The translations under genes were made by a program, and so were the position numbers. A DNA stretch of 58,906 nucleotides. Origin: Fibrobacteria bacterium. GTDB taxonomy: Bacteria > Fibrobacterota > Fibrobacteria > UBA11236 > JADFYW01. Under the pieces are notes generated by a model. The model made no database searches. It was not told the origin of the DNA and was given only the letters and a program-made list of their open reading frames with translations. Positions 45,733 through 53,722 of this stretch are shown here, in pieces. How positions within the stretch are numbered: position 1 is the first letter of the stretch; each line of letters opens with the position of its first letter. The stretch spans positions 1 to 58,906 of the forward strand of contig JADFYW010000011.1 of the NCBI GenBank assembly GCA_015232855.1, given 5' to 3'.

Positions 45733-46605
45733 ATGGACTCATTTCTTTATTGGTGGCAGAACCTGCCCAAAAACCTTGACCCGGTTATATTCCAGTTTGG
45801 TGGAATACGTTTGCAGTATTACGGGCTCATGTACATACTTGCTTTTGTTTCAACTTATTTACTTGCAAAGTACCGTAGTAAAACAGAAGAACAATACTGG
45901 TTTAGTGATAATTTTCATAAAGATATTTTAACGGCAGCATTTATTGGTGTTTTGGCTGGTGGCCGTCTGGGATATGTGCTGTTTTATAATTTTGAATATT
46001 ATATCAAAAACCCCCTAAAAATTATTATGCCCTTTGAATTAAGCCCCTTTCGCTTTGTTGGTATATCCGGCATGTCGTTTCATGGAGGGTTAATCGGTGT
46101 TTTTGTTGCCTGCGCGTTTTTTGTATGGCGCTATAACCGTGCCCGACTGGAAAAGGTAAGTTACTGGAAGTTATGCGATTTATTCGGGCCGATAATTCCA
46201 CTTGGATATACCTTTGGCAGATTGGGAAATTTTATCAATGGTGAGCTCTATGGCCGCGTTACTGATTCTGGCATTGGTATGTATTTTCCTTCGGCTCCAA
46301 CAGTAGCCCTCAGACATCCTTCCCAGTTATATGAAGCCCTTTTTGAAGGTGTTTTTTGTTTTTTGCTCCTCTGGCTCCTCAGAAAGAAATTTAATCTTGA
46401 AGGGATTATGGCTGCTCTCTATCTTATCAGTTATGGTACCGTAAGATTTTTTATTGAGTATTTCCGTGAACCTGATTCCCACCTGGGTTTTGTTTTTTTG
46501 AAGTTCAGCATGGGGCAGCTACTGTGTTTTGGAATGATCTCTGCCGGTATTTTGATATTGTTGTACTTGAAATTTATGCGCAAAACAACAGTAGCGTCTG
46601 CCTGA
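45733..46605 (+). CDS. lgt: Prolipoprotein diacylglyceryl transferase Lgt
   Basis: Inner-membrane enzyme that transfers diacylglycerol from phosphatidylglycerol to the lipobox Cys of prolipoproteins. About seven membrane helices occur in 290 residues. The key motifs are FHGGLIGV near 117 and the signature GRLGNFINGELYGR near 162-175, with RHPSQLYEAL near 195. It serves the lipoproteins found in this window, at least four. No terminator with a T tract follows it on the plus strand. Confidence 0.95.
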   Translation: MDSFLYWWQNLPKNLDPVIFQFGGIRLQYYGLMYILAFVSTYLLAKYRSKTEEQYWFSDNFHKDILTAAFIGVLAGGRLGYVLFYNFEYYIKNPLKIIMPFELSPFRFVGISGMSFHGGLIGVFVACAFFVWRYNRARLEKVSYWKLCDLFGPIIPLGYTFGRLGNFINGELYGRVTDSGIGMYFPSAPTVALRHPSQLYEALFEGVFCFLLLWLLRKKFNLEGIMAALYLISYGTVRFFIEYFREPDSHLGFVFLKFSMGQLLCFGMISAGILILLYLKFMRKTTVASA

Positions 46606-46683
46606 TTAGTTATTATTCTGGACGGATCTTACCTAAGTAGTTTCTGTGTAAAACTGGCGTTAGTTGCAATTAAACTGGGTTAC

Positions 46684-46711
46684 AACAATTGTTATCGCCC
46701 GGCCGGGCGAT
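46684..46711. repeat. Two adjacent perfect palindromes
   Basis: AACAATTGTT (46684-46693) is followed with no gap by the 18-bp perfect palindrome ATCGCCCGGCCGGGCGAT (46694-46711). The second is very GC-rich in an AT-rich setting. Such loop-less palindromes are typical of protein-binding sites and not of terminators. It lies about 80 bp after the lgt stop. Confidence 0.6.
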
Positions 46712-46849
46712 CCATCCCAGAATGATGATTTTATGGATAGTGTGCACCCTTTGGACTGCCATGGCAGCGCTCAGACACTCATTAAATGGAAAGGTGACAT
46801 ATTCTAGCTGAATAAAGCTGTATTTTACATTACAACGTCTAATTTACCC

Positions 46850-46952
46850 AAAAGAAAAACGGGAGTTTCTTAATGGGGATGGGGATGGGGTAATAAGAAA
46901 CTCCCGTTATACACTGGATGTCTGTAATATTGCTTCGATTAGTTCCAGCTCT
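46850..46952 (-). ncRNA. Candidate small RNA with C-rich terminator loop
   Basis: Minus-strand unit of about 100 nt. A -10-like TATACT (46964-46959) would give a start at 46952, exactly 41.5 bp from the centre of the CRP palindrome (46993.5), the class II activator position. A second -10, TATAAT at 46958-46953, is possible. The unit ends in a perfect 15-bp stem (AACGGGAGTTTCTTA paired with TAAGAAACTCCCGTT on the minus strand), followed by TTTTTCTTTT. The loop holds CCCCATCCCCATCCCC. No ORF of note lies inside. C-rich terminator loops in small RNAs such as Helicobacter RepG pair with G-rich mRNA leaders. Expression is not shown; a 3'-UTR terminator for the upstream minus-strand gene is the main alternative. 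Confidence 0.6.
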
Positions 46953-46985
46953 ATTATAAGTATAACGCGAATTGAAAAATAAAAC

Positions 46986-47001
46986 TGTGATCTAGATCAC
47001 A
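46986..47001 (-). promoter_or_regulatory. Perfect CRP-type operator
   Basis: TGTGATCTAGATCACA is a 16-bp perfect palindrome identical to the ideal E. coli CRP core (TGTGA-N6-TCACA, with the preferred centre TCTAGA). Flanks are A/T-rich, as preferred. It lies at -41.5 from the predicted start of the minus-strand small RNA. A CRP/FNR-family protein should bind it; which one is present is not known from this window. Confidence 0.75.
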
Positions 47002-47095
47002 TTTTATAATTAAACTTACTTTGCTATTCGGGCTTTGCCGCTTAACAGGGTGAAAGTTTCATTGAATTGGATGCTGACGCATCACTTAATTCAAC

Positions 47096-48457
47096 TTAAT
47101 GGAAAAGTGTAAAATCTAATTGAGTGCCGTTTGGGGGGGTGGCCCCGTCATTAGCACTTATCTGAAAAGCGTTGTATCCTGAAACGAGTGCAACCGTTAA
47201 TTGATATAGTGAACTGGCACTGTTATAGGCCATGGGAGAAGAATTAAGGTAGATAATGCCGTTTGCAATACCACTTTCATCATCGGTGGCCGAAACTGTT
47301 ATCGTCACTTGTTCCGTTAAAATGGTGTCTCCATTCACTGGGCTTATGAGTTGGATAGCAGGAGGAGTTACATCAGGCTTATTATACAATAGAGAAAAAA
47401 TGAGGCTGCTTTGATTACTATTAAGACTTTTGTCCTGGGTTGTTATTTTTATAAGATTGGCACCATTTTTCAGTTTTATTGTTTTTGTATAGAGTGTATC
47501 CCCGGAATATGCTGTCATGATTTCATCATTGATTTTTACCCAGTTAATTCCGGTTTGGTCTTTGGCCATCACCTGAATGACAGCCATTGAATCTCCCACT
47601 GTGCTACCTGAAACATGGGATATTAATGTTAACTCAGGTTTGGTCCTGTCAGTATCGGCAGGAACACTATCTGCACTTATAAATACCAATACCAGATTGA
47701 TCTGTTTGATATTATTGTTGACTGATGAATCCTCTGCAAAGATAGAGATGTTATTTATGCCAGGGGTTAACACAATATCAATAAACCAGTAATTATCGGT
47801 AATTTCTGCTGGTAATCCGTTAACTGTGAGATTGAAATCACTCTCATCTAAAATGGTACCGGATAACTGTATTTTCTGGAAAAAAACTGAATCCCCGGTT
47901 TGAATGCCTTTAACTGAAACCAGAGGCGGTTCTGTGTCTGAATGATTAGACAGATAGTACAATTCAAGAGTATCTGAAAAATAGTTACCCAGGGTATCTC
48001 TGGTTAATAATAGTATTTGCGTTAAAAAAGGTTCAGGTTTTAGTACGACTGCTTTTTCCCAGGTACTATCAAGAGTATTAACCTGAATGAGTTCATCTTC
48101 TACTTTAAGAAAATCAAGGGCAGATAAATTTTTAACCTTTCCTTTTAGGGTAACATATCTGCTTCCGACCGCGTCTATACGTAAGGGCGATTCAATGGAC
48201 AGGGTACAAAGGCCATTACGGGTAGTGGGAACGTTTGTTAAAGCACTATCATTTTTTGCTTGATCATAACACAGGACACCAGCGGTACAGTCATATGCAT
48301 ATTCCCTGATAAGCTCCACAGAGTCTGAACCAAGAAAAACCGGAGACAGTGGGTCATATATGTTGGTGCGTTCGTCCGAAGTACAACTCCAGAACACAAA
48401 TACTGAAATTGAAAGACAGAAAAGAGACTTTATTAGGTATTGGTTATTAATACTCAT
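47096..48457 (-). CDS. Lipoprotein with Ig-like repeats
   Basis: A 453-residue lipoprotein with signal LFCLSISVFVFWSC and the lipidated Cys near residue 25. Three or more Ig-like repeats of about 90 residues follow, each built as 'D.TPPxxxxxSPxxGD...xxVxxxxxDxSGIxxVxINxxxxxxx...Y..xxxLxxGxNxIxIxxxD'. The clearest are near 270-355 and 360-450 (LISPVNGDTILTEQVTITVSA read in part). They resemble Bacterial Ig/Big_9-like modules of surface proteins. The frame opens at a TTG (48466), but the ATG at 48457 is preferred. It probably shares a transcript with the tail-anchored protein gene upstream. Confidence 0.75.
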   Translation of the reverse strand: MSINNQYLIKSLFCLSISVFVFWSCTSDERTNIYDPLSPVFLGSDSVELIREYAYDCTAGVLCYDQAKNDSALTNVPTTRNGLCTLSIESPLRIDAVGSRYVTLKGKVKNLSALDFLKVEDELIQVNTLDSTWEKAVVLKPEPFLTQILLLTRDTLGNYFSDTLELYYLSNHSDTEPPLVSVKGIQTGDSVFFQKIQLSGTILDESDFNLTVNGLPAEITDNYWFIDIVLTPGINNISIFAEDSSVNNNIKQINLVLVFISADSVPADTDRTKPELTLISHVSGSTVGDSMAVIQVMAKDQTGINWVKINDEIMTAYSGDTLYTKTIKLKNGANLIKITTQDKSLNSNQSSLIFSLLYNKPDVTPPAIQLISPVNGDTILTEQVTITVSATDDESGIANGIIYLNSSPMAYNSASSLYQLTVALVSGYNAFQISANDGATPPNGTQLDFTLFH

Positions 48458-48517
48458 ATACTTCAATTAAATTAATTTCTTCCCGGTCACCAAGGCAGCA
48501 ATGTGAACAATTAAATT

Positions 48518-48922
48518 TTAGTTGTATTTTAGCCAGTAATAAAAAAGCCAGAAGAGCAGGAATACCGGGATAGAAAAAAGCATTCTGGAAAAGGGGCCAC
48601 TCAATTGGGAGTTCTTCTTAAGATTGTCTTCACCAAAAAGTTCTCTACTCATGGTGTTTAGTTTCTTAAATCTGTTGAAAGAGGCATCTGTTTCGGGCTG
48701 TGTGTGCATATTTTCAGGGTTATTCCTGTTAAGGGGAACATCTGGAAATGAATTTTGGGTGAGGTTGTTTGCTAAGCTATCATGGGGCAAAGGGAATTGA
48801 CTTGGCTTGTCTGAATGTGCGTTTTTGAATTTTTGAGGGTTTTCAGTATTGCTATCACTGAAATGAGTTGGGTTTTCAATAGAAAAAGCCTGTTCACCAT
48901 TTTCGGACTGCTCTTTAGCCAT
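48518..48922 (-). CDS. Tail-anchored, Asn/Ser/Pro-rich protein
   Basis: A 134-residue protein I do not recognise. Residues 1-80 are polar and probably disordered (many Asn, Ser, Pro, Gln, His). A short charged part follows (FNRFKKLNTMSRELFGEDNLKK), and the last 20 residues form one membrane helix ending LFWLFYYWLKYN. This makes it a C-tail-anchored inner-membrane protein facing the cytoplasm. It is divergent from argA (about 80 bp between the starts) and lies 60 bp upstream of the Ig-like lipoprotein gene. Confidence 0.6.
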   Translation of the reverse strand: MAKEQSENGEQAFSIENPTHFSDSNTENPQKFKNAHSDKPSQFPLPHDSLANNLTQNSFPDVPLNRNNPENMHTQPETDASFNRFKKLNTMSRELFGEDNLKKNSQLSGPFSRMLFSIPVFLLFWLFYYWLKYN

Positions 48923-49001
48923 TTAATAAATCTAATAAAAATGTGTCCCATTGTTTTTCGGAAAAAACTACTTTCAGTCAAAAAAGAAACAGGCATTTAC
49001 T

Positions 49002-50333
49002 ATGGATTCTTCATATTCACTGCACCATTCCTCAAATAGCATCATTAGAGAGGTTTTTCGTTATATTCATCGGTTTAAGAACAAGGTCTTTGTGCTTAAA
49101 ATTGATGATGACCTTATCGATACGCCCTTATTTTCATTATTGGTAAAGGATATTGTCCTTATTCAAAAAATGGGAATTAAAACAATCCTGGTGCCTGGAA
49201 CGAAAAATTCAATTGATCAGGTGCTGAATGCTTATGGAACCCATACGGATTCTCATGAGGATGTTCGAATTACAACTGAAGAAGCTATGCCTCTTGTTAA
49301 ATTGGGCGCTTCTAATGTATCTAATTTTTTACTGACTCTGTTATCAGAAAACGGAGCTCATGGTGTGCTCGGTAACTGGGTACGTGCCAGGGAATTGGGC
49401 GTTATAAATGGTCTGGATTATTTATGTACAGGCAAAGTTGAATCAATCAGTATTGATGTAATTAATAATTTGATGGAGGATGATCTTATCCCCATCATCT
49501 CCAATATCGGTTGGAGTGCAGTGGGTAAATCGTATAATATTTCAAGTAGTGAACTCGCAGTGAGTTTGGCCACTTCTATCCGGGCCACTAAATTATTTTT
49601 TATTGGACGCCATAAGGGAATTCCAGCTGTCCCTGATTGCCAGCTTGGTGATGTCTATCTTAGGGATTGTGGTGTTTTTTCAACATTGAATCTTAATCAG
49701 GGAGAGCTCTTGTTGAAATACCATGAAAAAGATCTCGGCCGGGTTAATGCAGAATTTGTACGTCATGCTATTAATGCCTGTAGTGCAGGTGTTGCTCGAG
49801 TGCATTTTATAGATGGATCACAAGAAGGTATCTTATTACAAGAAATTTTCTCGACCACAGGTCATGGTACCATGTTCCATACCAATATTTATGCGAATAT
49901 CCGGAAAGGCCGTTCAGAAGATATTGCAGAAATATTGCAGATTATGCAGGCCTATGTGGACAAAGACATACTCATTCCCCGTACAACACAAGAAATTTCG
50001 GGTAAGCTTGAGAATCTTTATGTATATGAAATTGATGATGGTGTTCATGGTTGTTGTACATTAACTCTTCATTCGGAAAGCATGGCGGAACTTGAAGCCC
50101 TTGTGGTTGATGACCATTATTGTGGACGGGGTATAGGTAAAAAACTGGTGTCTTTTGTGTTAGAAACTGCAAAGCAAAAGAATCTGAAACAGGCATTCGT
50201 ACTAACGACCCAATCAAGTGATTTTTTTATGAATCTGGGGTTTCGGATAGCTTCAAAAGATATTCTGCCTGAAGCCAAAAAACGGGTGTACAATAAGAAC
50301 CGGAATTCCAAAATTCTTATAAAAGATATTTAG
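49002..50333 (+). CDS. argA: N-acetylglutamate synthase ArgA
   Basis: First step of arginine synthesis: acetyl-CoA plus glutamate to N-acetylglutamate. The N-terminal ~280 residues form an amino-acid-kinase fold (FVLKIDDDLIDTPLF, then LNAYGTHTDSHEDVRITTEEA). The C-terminal part is a GNAT acetyltransferase with the acetyl-CoA loop CGRGIGKKLV near residue 385. The frame is open to 48951, but the ATG at 49002 gives 443 residues, the usual length, with AGG 8 bp upstream. The kinase-like domain usually carries arginine feedback inhibition. It ends 4 bp from a convergent small gene. Confidence 0.9.
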   Translation: MDSSYSLHHSSNSIIREVFRYIHRFKNKVFVLKIDDDLIDTPLFSLLVKDIVLIQKMGIKTILVPGTKNSIDQVLNAYGTHTDSHEDVRITTEEAMPLVKLGASNVSNFLLTLLSENGAHGVLGNWVRARELGVINGLDYLCTGKVESISIDVINNLMEDDLIPIISNIGWSAVGKSYNISSSELAVSLATSIRATKLFFIGRHKGIPAVPDCQLGDVYLRDCGVFSTLNLNQGELLLKYHEKDLGRVNAEFVRHAINACSAGVARVHFIDGSQEGILLQEIFSTTGHGTMFHTNIYANIRKGRSEDIAEILQIMQAYVDKDILIPRTTQEISGKLENLYVYEIDDGVHGCCTLTLHSESMAELEALVVDDHYCGRGIGKKLVSFVLETAKQKNLKQAFVLTTQSSDFFMNLGFRIASKDILPEAKKRVYNKNRNSKILIKDI

Positions 50334-50337
50334 ATAA

Positions 50338-50583
50338 CTATTGCCAATCAAAGGGGCTTCCACTGGGGGTGGTGATATTTTTGCCTTCCATCTGTTTTTT
50401 TAACAAAGCAATACCTTGGGCCATAATAGCATGCCTGGTTTCTTCATGGGGCGTAAACCACTGTTCACTGCTATTATTTATTTTGATATAACATTTGTCT
50501 GATATTTTTTCGTTGCCTAACATAATCTCAATAGTGGTTTTTTCATCATCTACAAGTATGTTTCGAATCCACCTGATACTCAT
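50338..50583 (-). CDS. Small protein of unknown function
   Basis: An 81-residue soluble protein that I do not recognise. It seems to be a small alpha/beta protein: strands with IRNILVDDEKTTIEIML and KCYIKINN, then a helix EETRHAIMAQGIALLKKQMEG. A clear AGGAG site precedes the ATG. It is the last gene of the lepA-side minus-strand run, 38 bp after the TPR protein gene, and may be read with it. Confidence 0.6.
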   Translation of the reverse strand: MSIRWIRNILVDDEKTTIEIMLGNEKISDKCYIKINNSSEQWFTPHEETRHAIMAQGIALLKKQMEGKNITTPSGSPFDWQ

Positions 50584-50621
50584 GGTTTATCTCCTAGGTT
50601 ACTAAATCTCATAGTCATAAA

Positions 50622-52310
50622 TTAATGTTTTTCTTTAATCTGTCGTATTCTTTCTCTTGAAAATTCCGGTATTACTCCCTGTTGATATTGTAACAGTATT
50701 TCATCGTAATTGGCAAGTGAGCTGTCTACTGTCTGGTCAGATTCTCTTAAATAAGTCTGCAAAGCTTTTGCTTTGATTCCAATCCAGGTATTAGGATAGC
50801 GTTTATTAATTGAATCAAGAAGGATAACAGCACTATCTGGTTTGCCGGTTTTCCAAATGAAAGTGGCGCTTTCGAGGCGACCCCATGGCCAGAGAGGTGA
50901 TGATTCAGGGATTTTTGAGAGAAAATATATTTTCTCATGGTAACCAAAGGGCGATTCCGGAAGTGCGTTAAAAAAGTGTTTTCGATGAGCTCCGGAGCTG
51001 TCTAACATAAGCCAGTATCGAATTTCCAGTGCCCTTCCTGCGCTTTCTTCTGTAGTATAAGCTCCGGCAAGTACCAAGAGAGAATCAGCTTTTTTATAAT
51101 GTTGTTCAAAAAGGTTAATAATGGCCCTCCAATATAACAGAGCACTGGAAGATTCTTTTCTACCGGGGTTATCTTTTTCTTTCTGGAGAAGTCCCTTTGC
51201 TTCAATAAATTTATTTTCTGCTATTAGTAACTCTGTTTTGGCAAGAATTGAGCGATATTGCCACGGATCCGGAGCATTTTTTCTTATGTGCTGAAGAATC
51301 TTTCTTGCTGTTTTCCTCAATGATTGGATACGGTCTTCGGATACCTGCCTGTACCGGATGCAGGAAAGGGAAAAATGCAGCTGAGCTTCCCAATCGAGGT
51401 GGTGCCAATCATTGCCAGGAGACAGGATACCAACAATATTACTCCATTTTTTCAGATGAAAGGAGGCCTTTAAAAAAAACTTTTCATAGGTTCTGTAATT
51501 TTCTGTGTTTAGGTCCTTACTCTTTTTCCAATCAGTTAATTTCAATACGGAGAGCATATAATCCCAGTGGTTGTTATCTGAAAAATATCTGAGAATGGTT
51601 TGGGTTTCTTTCCATGGCAACTGGTGCGAAATGGCTTGTTGCGAACGATAACATTGCAAAACACCTGAAGCATGGTTGTATTTTCTACATAATTCACCCA
51701 AAACAGAACTGCTGAGAGTGGAATGGGGTGAATAACCATAAATAAGAGAGTCAAGGAATTCTGAAGCGTTCAATTCTGTTTTTACGGTCTGTATGAGCTG
51801 AGAAAGGGAAAAGAAGATGAATTGTTTGTTTGTCTCTTCAATATTAAGCCAGTTGAGGTAACTTTTTCCTGCCAGAATAAAATCAGCATTGAGCTTATAA
51901 ATTTCGGTTAGTTCTTGCCGAAGAGTCGTTGAATGGGGGAACCTGATTTCTGCCAACCAGGCCAGGGTAGATGCACTTTCAAGTTCTTTATGTATACGAT
52001 ACTGTTTTAGTTTGTTGAAAAACCATGATTCTTTTTCAGGTAATTTGTTTTTTAGTAGATGTATATAAGTAGGTAGTTTGTGAGTTGGGGCGACATGACG
52101 AAGGCAGAAAGATACTTTTTGGAGTTTATTGATATCCGTTGAATTAATAGCTAACTGTTGTATGTTTTCTCTGCATATATTTTGAGATGAATCAGCTCGG
52201 AGAATTTTTCGGTATTCTTCACACTCAAGGGTTGACTGATACCAATCCTGACACTTGGCAAAGGTTGTTTGAAAGCAGGCAGTAAAAAGTATTATAAGGA
52301 ATAGATACAT
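50622..52310 (-). CDS. Exported TPR-like helical repeat protein
   Basis: A 562-residue protein from the ATG at 52310. The upstream extension to 52394 would overlap the preceding gene by 70 bp and bury the signal peptide, so it is rejected. The signal region is YLFLIILFTACFQTTFA; it contains LFTAC, so a lipoprotein is possible, but a standard cut after TFA fits as well. The rest is helical and rich in Leu, Trp and Tyr with irregular TPR-like repeats (ADFILAGKSYLNWLNIEE, IAENKFIEAKGLLQKEKD, LLYWRAIINLFEQHYKKADSLLVLAGAY read in part). An envelope scaffold or a lytic-transglycosylase-like helical domain without the catalytic part is possible. Confidence 0.68.
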   Translation of the reverse strand: MYLFLIILFTACFQTTFAKCQDWYQSTLECEEYRKILRADSSQNICRENIQQLAINSTDINKLQKVSFCLRHVAPTHKLPTYIHLLKNKLPEKESWFFNKLKQYRIHKELESASTLAWLAEIRFPHSTTLRQELTEIYKLNADFILAGKSYLNWLNIEETNKQFIFFSLSQLIQTVKTELNASEFLDSLIYGYSPHSTLSSSVLGELCRKYNHASGVLQCYRSQQAISHQLPWKETQTILRYFSDNNHWDYMLSVLKLTDWKKSKDLNTENYRTYEKFFLKASFHLKKWSNIVGILSPGNDWHHLDWEAQLHFSLSCIRYRQVSEDRIQSLRKTARKILQHIRKNAPDPWQYRSILAKTELLIAENKFIEAKGLLQKEKDNPGRKESSSALLYWRAIINLFEQHYKKADSLLVLAGAYTTEESAGRALEIRYWLMLDSSGAHRKHFFNALPESPFGYHEKIYFLSKIPESSPLWPWGRLESATFIWKTGKPDSAVILLDSINKRYPNTWIGIKAKALQTYLRESDQTVDSSLANYDEILLQYQQGVIPEFSRERIRQIKEKH

Positions 52311-52324
52311 TTGAGAGATGTATT

Positions 52325-53686
52325 TCAGCAGTATGTTCCATTCCCTGATTTCACCAGATAATCTGTGGCTTCGGGAAACCGTTGTGTCATACATTCAGAT
52401 TCTTCTAACAATGATTGACCATGTGAAAATAGTCCGATGGTCATCCAGGAAAAACCAAGCATAGGATTGCCCAGCGAAAGGTAAGTCTGACCATCATATT
52501 CTGACGCACCCCGGATAACGAGGCCGTCTTCTACTTCCCCAATTTCTACATTGGCCTGTTTTAGGGAAATGATCATGTGTTTAAGCATATCCTGGGGATG
52601 ATCCCTCAAAATGTCAATATCACGTATAACAGTCTCGTCACTTGCACAGGCACCTGCGATGATAAGCAGTGGGAGTTCGTCTCTCATGCCTTTGAGAGAT
52701 TCCTTGTCAAATTTCCGGCCTTTCAATTCTGAGTAAGAAACTTTTAAATCTCCATATACTTCGCCTTGTTTTTCCCGTTTACGTAGAGTCTCAATTTCAG
52801 CCCCCATTCTCCGGAGAGCATTAAAAAAAGCAGTGCGTGTAGCATTAAAGGCAATGTTTTCTAATACAATTTCTGAACCAGGGATGAGAGTTGCTGCCAG
52901 GGCATAAACTGCCGCAAGAGAGACATCGTTTGGCAAGCTTAATGAAAATGAAGGGATGTTTAAAGACGGTGGTAATGAAATTGTTTGCTTGGGTTTCTCT
53001 TGTTTTTTGGACTTCCGGGCTAGTCGCTTTTCAAATTCACTCAGGTTTTCCTTTCCTAGATTTTGGATGACCACAGCCGGATCAAGAGAAGAGAGGAGCC
53101 GTTCTGGATAATCTGCCCCTCCCATTTTCCAGGTGTGGCTGATAGCATTTCCTGCTGCGAAATGATAATAGAGCAAACCTGTTTTAAGGAGATAATCTTC
53201 GTAGTAATCGTTTGAGTTTGTGTTGCGAAGGACACTTGGGCTTAGTGTGATAGGGCCGGAACTGTGTTTGTCAATGTCGGAGTCGGCAGAACATTGAAAT
53301 TGCCGGGCAAAAAGATTGACTACCCGAATGGATATATGAGTAGTGTCTATTATGAATGTAACTTTTTTACCTTGTCCTGAGAAAAAACCGCCCAGGGCAA
53401 AGAGTACTACTTCGTTGATAACCGGGATTGGATCGTTAATATCTTGCCAGGTAAGAGGACCTTCGTCTCTTTTTAAACTATTATCGGTGAGAGAAAGCGG
53501 GACTCCAGCTTGTATGAAAAGGTTGCAAAGCTCTCTGAATGCAGGAGAAGTGGAAATATTGTCTACGGTTATTTTTTGTGGCGTGAGGGATGTAATAAGC
53601 AAAGCGTGGAGGCTGAGTAAAAAATCACCATGCAACGGTGCAGTGCCTTTCAGGGGCTTTCCTTTATTGATTGTAATGGCTGACAT
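52325..53686 (-). CDS. EPSP-synthase (AroA) homologue lacking active-site residues
   Basis: A 453-residue protein of the AroA/MurA fold, in an aromatic amino acid operon. The C-terminal half aligns clearly with AroA: FNATRTAFFNALRRMGAEIE, then MRDELPLLIIAGACASDETVIRD read in part, then CMTQRFPEATDYLVKSG at the end. Yet most E. coli active-site positions differ. GSKSVSNRAL reads GDFLLSLHAL (Lys22 to Phe, Ser23 to Leu, Arg27 to His), the LGNAGTAMR loop is not recognisable, VKETDR reads DHPQDM, DHR reads NPM, and Lys411 corresponds to Gln. The catalytic Asp of the DE pair is kept. The frame is intact with normal length, so it looks like a maintained pseudoenzyme and not a decaying gene. It follows tyrA by 36 bp. 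Confidence 0.8.
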   Translation of the reverse strand: MSAITINKGKPLKGTAPLHGDFLLSLHALLITSLTPQKITVDNISTSPAFRELCNLFIQAGVPLSLTDNSLKRDEGPLTWQDINDPIPVINEVVLFALGGFFSGQGKKVTFIIDTTHISIRVVNLFARQFQCSADSDIDKHSSGPITLSPSVLRNTNSNDYYEDYLLKTGLLYYHFAAGNAISHTWKMGGADYPERLLSSLDPAVVIQNLGKENLSEFEKRLARKSKKQEKPKQTISLPPSLNIPSFSLSLPNDVSLAAVYALAATLIPGSEIVLENIAFNATRTAFFNALRRMGAEIETLRKREKQGEVYGDLKVSYSELKGRKFDKESLKGMRDELPLLIIAGACASDETVIRDIDILRDHPQDMLKHMIISLKQANVEIGEVEDGLVIRGASEYDGQTYLSLGNPMLGFSWMTIGLFSHGQSLLEESECMTQRFPEATDYLVKSGNGTYC

Positions 53687-53722
53687 GTTATTAGTGTTTT
53701 CGATTAAAAATGAATGGCAGGG

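Larger units (their letters stand above)
46606..47095. other. Convergent intergenic region with regulatory elements
   Basis: A 490-bp gap between lgt (plus) and the Ig-like lipoprotein gene (minus), both of which end here, so no protein gene needs a promoter in it. It nevertheless holds adjacent perfect palindromes (46684-46711), a terminator-type stem-loop (46850-46908), -10-like boxes, and a perfect CRP palindrome (46986-47001). A further hairpin (47062-47094: TTGAATT/AATTCAA with inner GATGC/GCATC) comes directly after the minus-strand gene's stop. See the ncRNA entry. Confidence 0.7.

Noticed and set aside
46873..46893. G-quadruplex in the GGGGATGGGGATGGGG loop on the plus strand
   Set aside because: Only three G4 blocks are present, one fewer than needed for an intramolecular quadruplex, and the strong flanking stem plus the minus-strand T tract fit a terminator loop better.
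46858..46908. The 15-bp stem-loop read as a terminator of lgt on the plus strand
   Set aside because: On the plus strand no T tract follows the stem; on the minus strand a TTTTTCTTTT tract does, so the minus orientation is preferred.
52311..52394. N-terminal extension of the TPR protein to 52394
   Set aside because: It would overlap the AroA-like gene by 70 bp and place the signal peptide 28 residues inside the protein.
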